Source: an uncultured Clostridium sp.
Lineage (GTDB): Bacteria; Bacillota_A; Clostridia; TANB77; CAG-508
Assembly: GCA_905200315.1 (NCBI GenBank)
Contig: CAJKKA010000053.1
Location: 1 to 10,696 of the forward strand
DNA length: 10,696 nucleotides
Reading direction: 5' to 3'
Notes under the pieces: generated by a model
The model's input: only the letters and a program-made list of their open reading frames with translations
The model's database searches: none
What the model was told of the DNA's origin: nothing
Shown: piece after piece, positions 1 through 6,574 of the stretch
Numbering within the stretch: the stretch's first letter is position 1
Layout of the letters: the number at the start of each line of letters is the position of its first letter
Program-made: the position numbers and the translations under genes

Positions 1-773
1 TCTTCTTTATCAACTTTGAAGTTAACTTCTCTACCAACCATCATTGTTGCTAAATCATCTTCTGTAACGTCATCAACTTTTACAGTATCGATGTATTTAC
101 CTCTTCTTATAACAGTACAATGATCTGCTATTGCTTTTATCTCTTTTAATTTATGAGTTATTATTATAACTGACTTACCTTCTTTAGTTAAGTTTCTGAT
201 GATTTTTATTAAATCTTCTATTTCTTGTGGTGTTAAAACTGCTGTCGGTTCATCAAGTATTAGCATATCAGCACCTCTATATAGTGCTTTTAATATTTCA
301 ACTCTTTGTTGCATACCTACTGATATATCATCTACTTTAGCCATTGGGTCTATTGCTAAACCATATCTTTTAGATATTTCTTCTACATCTTTTATGGCTT
401 TGTTCATATCTAAAGCTCCCATAAATTTAGTAGTTTCACTACCTAAAATTATATTTTGTGCAACTGTAAAAGTACCTATTAACATGAAATGTTGGTGAAC
501 CATTCCTATACCTTTGCTTATAGCCACGCTAGGATTTTCGATATTAACTAATTCTTCATTTATATAGATTTCACCTGAAGTTGGAGTGTATAATCCATAT
601 AAGATATTCATTAGAGTTGATTTTCCTGCACCATTCTCACCTAAAAGTGCATGAACCTCTCCTTTGTGTACAGTCAAGTTGATGTTATCATTGGCTACGA
701 AATCGCCAAACTTCTTAGTTATATTTTTCATTTGTATACTTTTATGATTGTAATCTATATAACTATTTTCCAT
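1..773 (-). CDS. ABC transporter ATP-binding protein, nucleoside/simple-sugar uptake type (partial, C-terminus outside window)
   Basis: This is the cytoplasmic ATPase that powers import of the ligand captured by the lipoproteins encoded just upstream. About 257 N-terminal residues are present and the reading frame is open to the window edge. Visible motifs are Walker A GENGAGKST (residues 45-53), the Q-loop MVHQHF (Q94), a signature SVGMQQRVEI (151-160), Walker B MLILDEPTA (170-178) and the H-loop histidine H207. The SVGMQQ signature and the MVHQHFML stretch are typical of the YufO/NupO-RbsA-like family, which usually has two fused ATPase domains in about 500 residues. The second domain should therefore lie to the left. 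The start is the ATG at 773, preceded by AAGGAGG 11-12 nt upstream. I see no promoter of its own, so expression probably depends on readthrough of the terminator after bmp2. The substrate is inferred to be a nucleoside from the BMP neighbours. Confidence 0.93.
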   Translation of the reverse strand, partial: MENSYIDYNHKSIQMKNITKKFGDFVANDNINLTVHKGEVHALLGENGAGKSTLMNILYGLYTPTSGEIYINEELVNIENPSVAISKGIGMVHQHFMLIGTFTVAQNIILGSETTKFMGALDMNKAIKDVEEISKRYGLAIDPMAKVDDISVGMQQRVEILKALYRGADMLILDEPTAVLTPQEIEDLIKIIRNLTKEGKSVIIITHKLKEIKAIADHCTVIRRGKYIDTVKVDDVTEDDLATMMVGREVNFKVDKE

Positions 774-810
774 GCTTATGCTGTCCTCCTTATTTTAATT
801 TATCTATTCT

Positions 811-832
811 ATATCCGACATTTGTCGTATAT
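811..832. promoter_or_regulatory. Near-perfect palindrome in the ATPase gene leader
   Basis: On the minus strand the arms are ATAT-A-CGACA and TGTCG-G-ATAT around a central AA, with a single A/G mismatch. The site lies between the bmp2 terminator and the ATPase ribosome binding site. It could be a protein-binding operator. It could also be an RNA hairpin (CGAC stem, AAAT loop) just upstream of the Shine-Dalgarno sequence. Its CGACA core recurs in the leaders of both lipoprotein genes. Confidence 0.5.
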
Positions 833-834
833 TT

Positions 835-868
835 AAAAAATGGATAATACATATATATATTATCCATT
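835..868 (-). terminator. Rho-independent terminator after bmp2
   Basis: A perfect 11-bp inverted repeat (AATGGATAATA at 839-849 and TATTATCCATT at 858-868) has an 8-nt loop. On the minus strand it runs into six consecutive T residues. It lies about 70 nt after the bmp2 stop and before the ATPase gene. The stem is AT-rich, with only two G-C pairs, so partial readthrough into the transporter genes is plausible. That would fit the usual excess of binding protein over membrane components. Confidence 0.7.
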
Positions 869-937
869 ATTTATAGAATCTATTTGTATTTTAAAATCTT
901 TCTAATTCCGCCAGAAATATACTATATTTAGTTGGCA

Positions 938-1987
938 CTATTTCTCAACTATTTCTTTGTATTCTTTCTCATTTTGAGGAACTTTTATTTCACCGCTTTT
1001 TACTAAGTCAGCTTGCTCATCAACATATTTTAATATGTCTTCTGGAACATTTTTGTCTGTAGTTGCTGCTATACCAACACCGCCACTTGCAAGTGTATTA
1101 GTTACAACTTCTCCACCTTTGTAATTTCCATCGATTAATTTACCTATTAAATCTATAACTGATACGTCTATATTTTTAACAGCTGATGTTATTACGTTGT
1201 TTGGAGCTAATGCGTTTTGGTCAGTATCAACACCTATAGCCATTTTTCCATTCTCTTTAGCCGCTTCTATAGCACCTGTACCAACTGCTCCTGCAGCTGT
1301 GAATATTACATCAGCACCATCTTTGTGCATTTGATTTGCTATAGATTTTCCTAGTGCAGCATCATTAAAACTATTTGCGCATCTTACTACTACTTCACAA
1401 TCTGGGTTTGCAGCTTTAACACCTGCCATGTATCCATATTGGAATCTTGCTAATACAGCACTTTCCATACCACTTATAAATGCGACTTTATTTGTTTTAG
1501 TCATTTTACCAGCTATTAATCCTGCTAAATATGATGAAGTATTATCTTCATACACTAATGAAGTTACATTTTCTGGTTGTTTTTCATATGCATGGTCAAC
1601 TATCGCAAATTCTTTTTCTGGATAGTTTTTAGCTGCCTCTTCTATTGCACCTGCTATTTTATAACCAACACCTATTATTAAGTCTAAATCTTCTTCTACG
1701 AATGTTTCTATATTTGGAACATAATCAGCATCTTTTGTAGATTCTAAGTATTTTACTTTTACTTTATCGCTTCCGAATTTTTTTTCAGCTTTTTGTAAAC
1801 CTTCCCATGTAGATTGATTGAATGATTCATCATTTACCCCACCAGTATCTGTTATCATACCAATAGTATATACTTTGTCGCTTGCCGAATCTTTACCAGC
1901 ATTATCATTTTTACTACTGCACCCAACTAATAGTGTTGTCATCATTGTGAATGCAAGTCCTATTGCAAATAATTTCTTTAATTGCAT
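938..1987 (-). CDS. BMP/PnrA-family nucleoside-binding lipoprotein (bmp2)
   Basis: This is the extracytoplasmic substrate-binding component of an ABC importer, anchored to the outer face of the membrane. The 349-residue product starts with a lipoprotein signal: basic MQLKK, a hydrophobic stretch, then lipobox LVGC with the modified cysteine at C23. A Ser/Asp/Lys-rich linker (24-38) follows. The mature domain carries the family signature TDTGGVNDESFNQSTWEGL (46-64), the GVDTDQ motif (252-257) and LASGGVG (299-305). These match BMP/PnrA proteins (Bacillus YufN/NupN, Treponema TmpC/PnrA), which bind purine and other nucleosides. It is about 70% identical by eye to the lipoprotein encoded upstream, with a linker six residues longer. 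The start ATG follows AGGAGGACAAA at good spacing. The gene has its own promoter and a roughly 150-nt leader. The exact ligand cannot be read from the sequence. Confidence 0.95.
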   Translation of the reverse strand: MQLKKLFAIGLAFTMMTTLLVGCSSKNDNAGKDSASDKVYTIGMITDTGGVNDESFNQSTWEGLQKAEKKFGSDKVKVKYLESTKDADYVPNIETFVEEDLDLIIGVGYKIAGAIEEAAKNYPEKEFAIVDHAYEKQPENVTSLVYEDNTSSYLAGLIAGKMTKTNKVAFISGMESAVLARFQYGYMAGVKAANPDCEVVVRCANSFNDAALGKSIANQMHKDGADVIFTAAGAVGTGAIEAAKENGKMAIGVDTDQNALAPNNVITSAVKNIDVSVIDLIGKLIDGNYKGGEVVTNTLASGGVGIAATTDKNVPEDILKYVDEQADLVKSGEIKVPQNEKEYKEIVEK

Positions 1988-2024
1988 TTTGTCCTCCTAG
2001 CGTTCTATATTCTATTTTTATTTT

Positions 2025-2138
2025 GTGCAAATTTTATCATATTATTTATAAATTATTATTTATTATGTAATACAAAATTTCAATTTGATTAGATTTTAAA
2101 TAGTGTAACACATATGTCGAATTTGCACGAATTTCACC
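2025..2138 (-). promoter_or_regulatory. bmp2 5' leader with conserved block and distal complementary element
   Basis: The predicted transcript begins near 2138 and runs about 150 nt to the bmp2 start. Close to its 5' end is a block at 2111-2131, reading TTCGTGCAAATTCGACATAT on the minus strand, which is shared with the bmp1 leader. Near its 3' end, at 2025-2033, is AATTTGCAC. This is perfectly complementary over 9 nt to GTGCAAATT at 2120-2128, with 86 nt between. The region between is almost entirely A/T. It matches no riboswitch I recognise. The function, as an operator pair or as a long-range RNA stem, is inferred. Confidence 0.5.
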
Positions 2139-2145
2139 TTTATCT

Positions 2146-2174
2146 ATTATCCTATTTTCTTAATAAAATTTCAA
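2146..2174 (-). promoter_or_regulatory. Sigma-A-type promoter of bmp2
   Basis: On the minus strand, -35 TTGAAA (2174-2169) and -10 GATAAT (2151-2146) are separated by exactly 17 bp. The predicted start is near 2138. The layout is the same as at bmp1, which raises confidence, and it shows that bmp2 can be transcribed independently of bmp1. Confidence 0.72.
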
Positions 2175-2271
2175 TATAAAATTAAATTTTTATTATATTT
2201 TAATCATATATTTTTTATATCAAGTATAATTATTGAATATATTGTCTATATTTGTATATTTTTACACAAAT

Positions 2272-2305
2272 ATAGCTATCAATGGAATATTCCTTTGATA
2301 GCTAT
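2272..2305 (-). terminator. Stem-loop after bmp1, probable terminator
   Basis: An 11-bp inverted repeat (ATAGCTATCAA at 2272-2282 with TTGATAGCTAT at 2295-2305) continues after one T/T mismatch into GGAA/TTCC. It lies about 43 nt past the bmp1 stop. The stem is strong, but on the minus strand it is followed only by ATTTGTGT, not a clean T-run. It may end transcription inefficiently or mainly protect the mRNA 3' end. Confidence 0.5.
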
Positions 2306-2347
2306 TTAACAGTTTTAAATTTATTTTTAATTTATTAATACTCTAAT

Positions 2348-3379
2348 TTATTTTCCAACTATTTCGTTGTATTGTTTTTCATTTTCTGGAACTACTATTT
2401 CTCCAGATTTTATTTTACCAGCTTGTTCATTAACATAGTCAAGTATATCTTTAGAAACATGATCTTTTGTTGTATCAGATAAACCAACACCACCACTAGC
2501 TAATGTATTTACTATAACTTGTCCACCTTGGTAGTTATCTTCTAATATTTCACCTACTAAGTTAACTATTGATACATTTACGTTTTTCATAGTTGATGAT
2601 ATTATGTTGTCTGGTGCTAAAGGACTTTGATCAACGTCAACACCTATAGCCATTTTATTGTTTTCTTTTGCTGCTTCTATAGCTCCTGTACCAGCTGCAC
2701 CTGCTGCTGTATATATCACATCAACACCATCTTTATGCATTTGGTTTGCTACTGATTTTGCTAATGCTGAATCAGAGAAACTATTTAAATATCTAACTGT
2801 TAATTCACAATTTGGATTTGCAGCTTTAACACCAGCTCTAAATCCATATTCGAATTTATCTAGTGTAGCACTTTTTATTCCGCCTATAAATGCAACTTTG
2901 TTAGTTTCAGTCTTTTTAGCTGCTACTAATCCAGCTAAATAAGCAGCTGTATTATCTTCATATATTAATGAAGTAACATTTTCTGGTTGTTTTTCATAAG
3001 AATGGTCTATTATTGCAAATTGTACATCTGGATAATTTTTAGATGCTTCTTCTATTGCACCAGCCATTTTATATCCAACACCTATTATTAAATCTAAATC
3101 TTCTTCTACGAATGTTTCTATATTTGGTGTATAGTCAGCTTCTTGGCTAGACTCTACATATTTTACTTGTACTTTGTCTTTTCCATATTTTTCTTGAGCT
3201 TGTTGTAACCCTTCCCAAGTAGATTGGTTAAATGATTCGTCATTTACTCCACCTGTATCAGATATCATTCCTATTTTGTATACGTCTTCATTACTTTCTG
3301 TTTTACTACTACATCCAACTAATAATGAACCCATCATTATTGCTGTAAGTCCTACTGCAAATAATTTTTTTAATTGCAT
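2348..3379 (-). CDS. BMP/PnrA-family nucleoside-binding lipoprotein (bmp1)
   Basis: This is the paralogue of bmp2 and first gene of the nucleoside-uptake locus; it encodes 343 residues. The lipoprotein signal is nearly identical (MQLKKLFAVG..., lipobox LVGC, C23). It is followed by a shorter linker and the family signature DTGGVNDESFNQSTWEGL (41-58), GVDVDQ (246-251) and LASGGVG (293-299). Conservation with bmp2 is highest in the signature, the EEDLDLIIGVGYK region and the ENVTSL-YEDNT region. It is lower in the segment after VKAANP, where bmp2 has RCANSFNDAA and this protein RYLNSFSDSA, and in the C-terminal lobe. The two may therefore differ in affinity or nucleoside preference (inference). 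The start ATG lies 5 nt after AGGAGG. It probably delivers ligand to the same ABC transporter, since no other transporter gene lies nearby. Confidence 0.95.
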   Translation of the reverse strand: MQLKKLFAVGLTAIMMGSLLVGCSSKTESNEDVYKIGMISDTGGVNDESFNQSTWEGLQQAQEKYGKDKVQVKYVESSQEADYTPNIETFVEEDLDLIIGVGYKMAGAIEEASKNYPDVQFAIIDHSYEKQPENVTSLIYEDNTAAYLAGLVAAKKTETNKVAFIGGIKSATLDKFEYGFRAGVKAANPNCELTVRYLNSFSDSALAKSVANQMHKDGVDVIYTAAGAAGTGAIEAAKENNKMAIGVDVDQSPLAPDNIISSTMKNVNVSIVNLVGEILEDNYQGGQVIVNTLASGGVGLSDTTKDHVSKDILDYVNEQAGKIKSGEIVVPENEKQYNEIVGK

Positions 3380-3422
3380 AATGTCCTCCTAAAACTTGTC
3401 GATTATTTACTATTCATATTTT

Positions 3423-3517
3423 ATGCAAACTCTTATATATTTATTTATAAAGTAAATTATTTTTAATTTTGTTTTATATAGTATATCTTATATGTCGAAT
3501 TAGCACGAAACATTTCC
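3423..3517 (-). promoter_or_regulatory. bmp1 5' leader with conserved block and distal complementary element
   Basis: The leader runs about 137 nt from a predicted start near 3517 to the bmp1 ATG. The block at 3490-3510 reads TTCGTGCTAATTCGACATAT on the minus strand and differs from the bmp2 block by one base in 20. The distance from GTCGA to the -10 region is also identical. A downstream element AGTTTGCAT (3423-3431) can pair with GTGCTAATT (3498-3506) over 8 of 9 positions if G-U pairs are allowed. A further CGACA lies at 3397-3401, just upstream of the ribosome binding site. The function is unknown. Confidence 0.5.
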
Positions 3518-3523
3518 AACTCC

Positions 3524-3552
3524 ATTATCCTATTTTTTTTTAAAAAAATCAA
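3524..3552 (-). promoter_or_regulatory. Sigma-A-type promoter of bmp1
   Basis: On the minus strand, -35 TTGATT (3552-3547) and -10 GATAAT (3529-3524) have a 17-bp spacer. Both the -10 and the sequence preceding it (ATAG) match the bmp2 promoter. The preceding degV terminator leaves this as the natural start of the nucleoside-uptake transcript. Confidence 0.72.
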
Positions 3553-3635
3553 TACTTTTTTTTTATTTTTTTATATTTTGTTCGTTATTTTATCAGTAAT
3601 ACCGAAAAAAAAATGGATTTTTATAAATTTTATAT

Positions 3636-3672
3636 AAAAAAAAGACTGTAGAATGCATATTCCACAGTCTTT
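3636..3672 (-). terminator. Rho-independent terminator after degV
   Basis: The arms AAAGACTGT (3641-3649) and ACAGTCTTT (3664-3672) are followed inward by an A/C mismatch and then GAAT/ATTC around a GCAT loop. On the minus strand the stem runs into a tract of eight T residues. It is about 60 nt past the degV stop and separates the trmL-degV transcript from the nucleoside locus. Confidence 0.85.
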
Positions 3673-3729
3673 CTTTTTATATTGTTCGTATAATTTATAT
3701 AGTATGTACTTTAAATTCACAAAATACGA

Positions 3730-4572
3730 TTATTTTTTAAAGCTTAATATTCCTAAAACTCCAGGACCTGAATGTGATCCTATACAAGAACCTATTTTAA
3801 ATGTTCCTATTTTGTCAGGATTGTATTTTTCTTTTAAAGCCTCTACCATTTTATCTTTTTCTTTTTCGTTATCCATATATCCGATATACATAATACTAGT
3901 ATCTATATTTCCACCAGTTAACTCATCTGTAGCTTCAATAAGTTTATTTATAACATTCTTCTTACCTCTAACTTGACCTAATTGAGTAACTAGTCCATCT
4001 TTAACTTCACATATTGGTTTTACATTTAATAAGTTACCTACCATTGCTTTTGTAGAAGAAATTCTACCACCTTTTTGAAGATGATTTAAAGAATCTATAG
4101 AGAATACTAAACAGTATTTTTCTTTTATTATATTCAGCTCTTTAATCACTTCATCAAGAGTTTTTCCCTCTTCTAATAATTGTGCTGCTTTTAATACAAA
4201 CATTCCTGCACCAAAAGTTAAATTACTTGCATCATATAAATGTATATCCCCTTCAGTATCATTTTTAGCCATTACAGCACTTTGATAACTTCCTGTAGCA
4301 TTTGCTGATGATGCTATATAGAAAATAGTTCTTCCATCAGCTACATATTTATCAAATGCTGTTTTGAATTGTCCATATGTTACTTGTGAAGTTTTTGGAT
4401 ACTTTTTATCTTTTAATAATTGATAGAACTCATCTAATTCAAAATCTATTCCATCCTTGTATTCTTTATCATCTAATATTACAGTTAACGGTAAAACTTC
4501 TATATCATATTTTTCTATTTGATCTTTAGTTAAATCCGCCATACTGTCACAAATCAATTTAATTTTACCCAT
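3730..4572 (-). CDS. DegV family protein (fatty-acid-binding, FakB-like)
   Basis: The 280-residue product is of normal length for the DegV family. It begins with the characteristic KLICDSMADLTKDQIEKYDIEVLPL segment (residues 5-29). It then has KTSQVT (60-65), the SSANATGSYQSA stretch (88-99), HLQKGGRIS (164-172) and the C-terminal IGSCIGSHSGPGVLG (260-274). Family members with known roles, such as FakB, bind a fatty acid and present it to the FakA kinase, feeding exogenous fatty acids into phospholipids. No fakA-like gene is in the window, so the specific role is inferred. The ATG follows GAAGGAGT at normal spacing. The gene begins 28 nt after trmL with no terminator between, so the two are very likely cotranscribed, although their functions are not obviously linked. 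Confidence 0.92.
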   Translation of the reverse strand: MGKIKLICDSMADLTKDQIEKYDIEVLPLTVILDDKEYKDGIDFELDEFYQLLKDKKYPKTSQVTYGQFKTAFDKYVADGRTIFYIASSANATGSYQSAVMAKNDTEGDIHLYDASNLTFGAGMFVLKAAQLLEEGKTLDEVIKELNIIKEKYCLVFSIDSLNHLQKGGRISSTKAMVGNLLNVKPICEVKDGLVTQLGQVRGKKNVINKLIEATDELTGGNIDTSIMYIGYMDNEKEKDKMVEALKEKYNPDKIGTFKIGSCIGSHSGPGVLGILSFKK

Positions 4573-4600
4573 AGTTAACTACTCCTTCACCTTAAAATTG

Positions 4601-5071
4601 TTATCTCATTCCTGGATATCCAATTTGTCTCATAGCCTCATATACTACTATAGCTACCGAATTTGACAGATTTAAAGATCTTGCCTTTTCTAGCTTTAAC
4701 ATAGGTATTCTCATACAAGTTTCCATATTCGCTTCTATTAAAGGTTTTGGAAGTCCTTTTGTTTCTTTTCCAAATACTAAGAAACAACCATCTTCAAACT
4801 CCATATCTGAGTGAGCTTTATTTGCTTTAGTTGTTGAATAAAAATATTTTGCATCTGGATATTTTTCTTGTAATTCCTCAAAGCTATCATAATATTTTAT
4901 TTCTGAAATATCCCAATAATCTAGTCCACATCTTTTTAAGTATTTATCTTCTAATGAAAACCCTAATGGTCTAATTAAGTGTAAAATTGCGCCTGTATTT
5001 GCACAAGTTCTTATTATATTTCCAGTATTTTGAGGTATTTCTGGTTCTACTAATACAACATTTATTGACAT
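4601..5071 (-). CDS. trmL: tRNA (cytidine/uridine(34)-2'-O)-methyltransferase TrmL
   Basis: This is a cytoplasmic SPOUT-class methyltransferase. It would 2'-O-methylate the wobble base of leucine tRNAs using S-adenosylmethionine. At 156 residues it has the length of YibK/TrmL, the minimal family without an extra RNA-binding domain. Diagnostic segments are VEPEIPQNTGNIIRTCANTG near the N-terminus (8-27), the RCGLDYWD stretch (47-54), LVFGKETKGLP (98-108) and the trefoil-knot cofactor site RIPMLKLEKARSLNLSNSVAIV (121-142). The start is the ATG at 5071, preceded by AAGGAGG five to six nt upstream. A near-consensus promoter lies about 65 nt upstream, making it the first gene of a trmL-degV unit. 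The substrate tRNA is assigned by family only. Confidence 0.94.
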   Translation of the reverse strand: MSINVVLVEPEIPQNTGNIIRTCANTGAILHLIRPLGFSLEDKYLKRCGLDYWDISEIKYYDSFEELQEKYPDAKYFYSTTKANKAHSDMEFEDGCFLVFGKETKGLPKPLIEANMETCMRIPMLKLEKARSLNLSNSVAIVVYEAMRQIGYPGMR

Positions 5072-5135
5072 TTTCTCCTCCTTATACTTTTATAATTTTT
5101 CTATTATTTATAATTACTATTTAATTTATAAACTT

Positions 5136-5163
5136 ATTATAAACCTAAATTATATTATATCAA
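5136..5163 (-). promoter_or_regulatory. Sigma-A-type promoter of trmL-degV
   Basis: On the minus strand, -35 TTGATA (5163-5158) and a perfect -10 TATAAT (5141-5136) are separated by 16 bp. The predicted start is near 5129, giving a leader of about 58 nt. This is the best consensus match among the promoters in the window. Confidence 0.78.
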
Positions 5164-5196
5164 AAAAAACATATATTTAAAAATTACATTTAAATA
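5162..5196 (-). terminator. Weak terminator candidate after the VanW gene
   Basis: An 8-bp stem made only of A-T pairs (TATTTAAA/TTTAAATA, 5174-5181 and 5189-5196, 7-nt loop) is followed on the minus strand by TATG and then eight T residues (5169-5162). The T-run overlaps the -35 of the trmL promoter. The stem is weak, so some readthrough into trmL is likely. Confidence 0.4.
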
Positions 5197-5203
5197 AATA
5201 TTA

Positions 5204-6547
5204 TTATTTATAAAGCGTGTTATCCTTTGTTCCTTTTAATATTATTTCATCACAAGGTGGATAGTAACTTGTATTAACTAGTTCCTTTTTTAGGATTTCA
5301 TTATTTGACTTATATAAACGAAAAGTATTTACAGTATATCCCAATCTACCTTCCTGTTCAACTACTTTTGTTCCTTTTTGTAGCTTTGAATCACTTTTAT
5401 ATATTTTTTTATTTTTTATAGTTTCTACTATTTTTGTTTCTATTTCTATATTTCTTTTATCGCTACTGCATCCGTATATTTTAGATACAATTTTATTTTC
5501 AAAAATTTCGTTATGAACTATTATTGGATTATTATTATTATTTTTAAATACAAAATCCATATTTCCATTTGATACAGTCGCATCTCTTCCTTTTGTTACA
5601 TAAGGGCTAGGTATAGAATGATTAGTTATTTTAACTATATCCATTCCAGCATATAAGGCTGCATTATAAATAGTAGTAGATACTTGACATATTCCACCAC
5701 CCACACCTTTATCATGTTTTCCATTTAAAATTATTGATGCTACTTTTAATTTGTTATATGCATCATTGTCCCTCAATTGTTGATTAAATGAGAATTTTTC
5801 GTTCGTATTTACAAGGATATCACTAGTAGATTTGGCAGCTACTGTGATATTATTAACTCTGTTTTTCCTTTTTGGATTAAAATAAGTTTCATAACTTCCT
5901 AATAATGTATCTATCTTCATTAATTGGTCATAGGTATATTTAGGATTTAATACATCTAAGGGTATTTCACTTTGACTAGAATCCAAATTTTCAATTTTGT
6001 ATACTATAATATCTTTTAAATTTTCTTTATTTACAGCTTGGCCTTTATGTTCTTCATAAACAACTATGTTGCCGTTCACAATTTTAGCACTTGCATCTTT
6101 TGGTGATATATATAATTTTGAATATATTTTATCAATTAAATTATCTACTTTTTTTATATTATAACTGCAAGTTAATGGTATTATTTTTTTTTCACCCTTT
6201 TTTAGACTTATTTTAGTTTTCATATCAGTAATTAAGTCCTTATCTCGGCCTATACTATAAGCTCTATCTACTAATTCATCAACTTTATAATCTACACCTA
6301 ATGTTTCTTTATTTACAAGTATAGATTCATTATTGTAGAATAATTCAAATTCATTATTTTGCTCAATATAAGAATTTATCTTTTTTGTTGCTTCTTCTTT
6401 AGTCAAATCAGATAGATTTATATCTTGCACATAAATATTATTAAGGATTTTTCCGTTTAAATTAATAGCATATATAATATTATTATTTGTTAGCATAAAA
6501 ATAATTACTAGCATCATCAAAATTAAAAGTTTGCCTCTTCTCAACAC
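5204..6547 (-). CDS. VanW/YoaR-like cell-envelope protein with peptidoglycan-binding-like and G5-like domains
   Basis: This is a predicted membrane-anchored extracellular protein of 447 residues. An N-terminal hydrophobic segment (about 6-27) follows RRGK and serves as signal or anchor. Residues about 35-200 resemble the PG_binding_4/YoaR-like region found ahead of VanW domains. The VanW domain (about 210-360) carries the signature GGGICQVSTTIYNA (283-296) and NHSIPSPYV (309-317). The C-terminal 70-80 residues, with EGRLGYTV and a YYPP...IILKGT ending, look like a G5 domain. The biochemical role of VanW domains is not known, and the presence of one here does not imply vancomycin resistance. 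An ATG two codons upstream (6553) directly abuts the Shine-Dalgarno AAAGGG. The GTG at 6547, with a 6-nt spacer, is therefore the likelier start; TTG at 6544 is also possible. The gene is 27 nt after nth and probably cotranscribed with it. Confidence 0.88.
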   Translation of the reverse strand: MLRRGKLLILMMLVIIFMLTNNNIIYAINLNGKILNNIYVQDINLSDLTKEEATKKINSYIEQNNEFELFYNNESILVNKETLGVDYKVDELVDRAYSIGRDKDLITDMKTKISLKKGEKKIIPLTCSYNIKKVDNLIDKIYSKLYISPKDASAKIVNGNIVVYEEHKGQAVNKENLKDIIVYKIENLDSSQSEIPLDVLNPKYTYDQLMKIDTLLGSYETYFNPKRKNRVNNITVAAKSTSDILVNTNEKFSFNQQLRDNDAYNKLKVASIILNGKHDKGVGGGICQVSTTIYNAALYAGMDIVKITNHSIPSPYVTKGRDATVSNGNMDFVFKNNNNNPIIVHNEIFENKIVSKIYGCSSDKRNIEIETKIVETIKNKKIYKSDSKLQKGTKVVEQEGRLGYTVNTFRLYKSNNEILKKELVNTSYYPPCDEIILKGTKDNTLYK

Positions 6548-6574
6548 AGTCATCCCTTTCTGTAGTAATTAGTC

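Noticed and set aside
199..498. Open frames on the plus strand opposite the ATPase gene, including 651-836
   Set aside because: They lie antisense to clear motifs of the ATPase or its leader, lack ribosome binding sites and encode low-complexity hydrophobic sequence.
1988..2160. Purine-type riboswitch in the bmp2 or bmp1 leader, expected from nucleoside-transport context
   Set aside because: The conserved purine aptamer core, with its paired loops and flanking P1 stem, is not present in either leader, and no terminator-antiterminator pair is visible.
2658..2942. Plus-strand frames opposite the lipoprotein genes (also 1428-1625 and 1818-2000)
   Set aside because: These are complement shadows of the two strongly supported lipoprotein genes and have no start signals.
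3653..3976. Plus-strand frame beginning in the degV terminator
   Set aside because: It overlaps the terminator and the C-terminal coding part of degV, with no Shine-Dalgarno sequence and no recognisable domain.
5204..6547. Vancomycin-resistance function for the VanW-domain protein
   Set aside because: VanW domains are widespread in Clostridia without resistance, and no vanA/B, vanH, vanX, vanR or vanS gene is present here.
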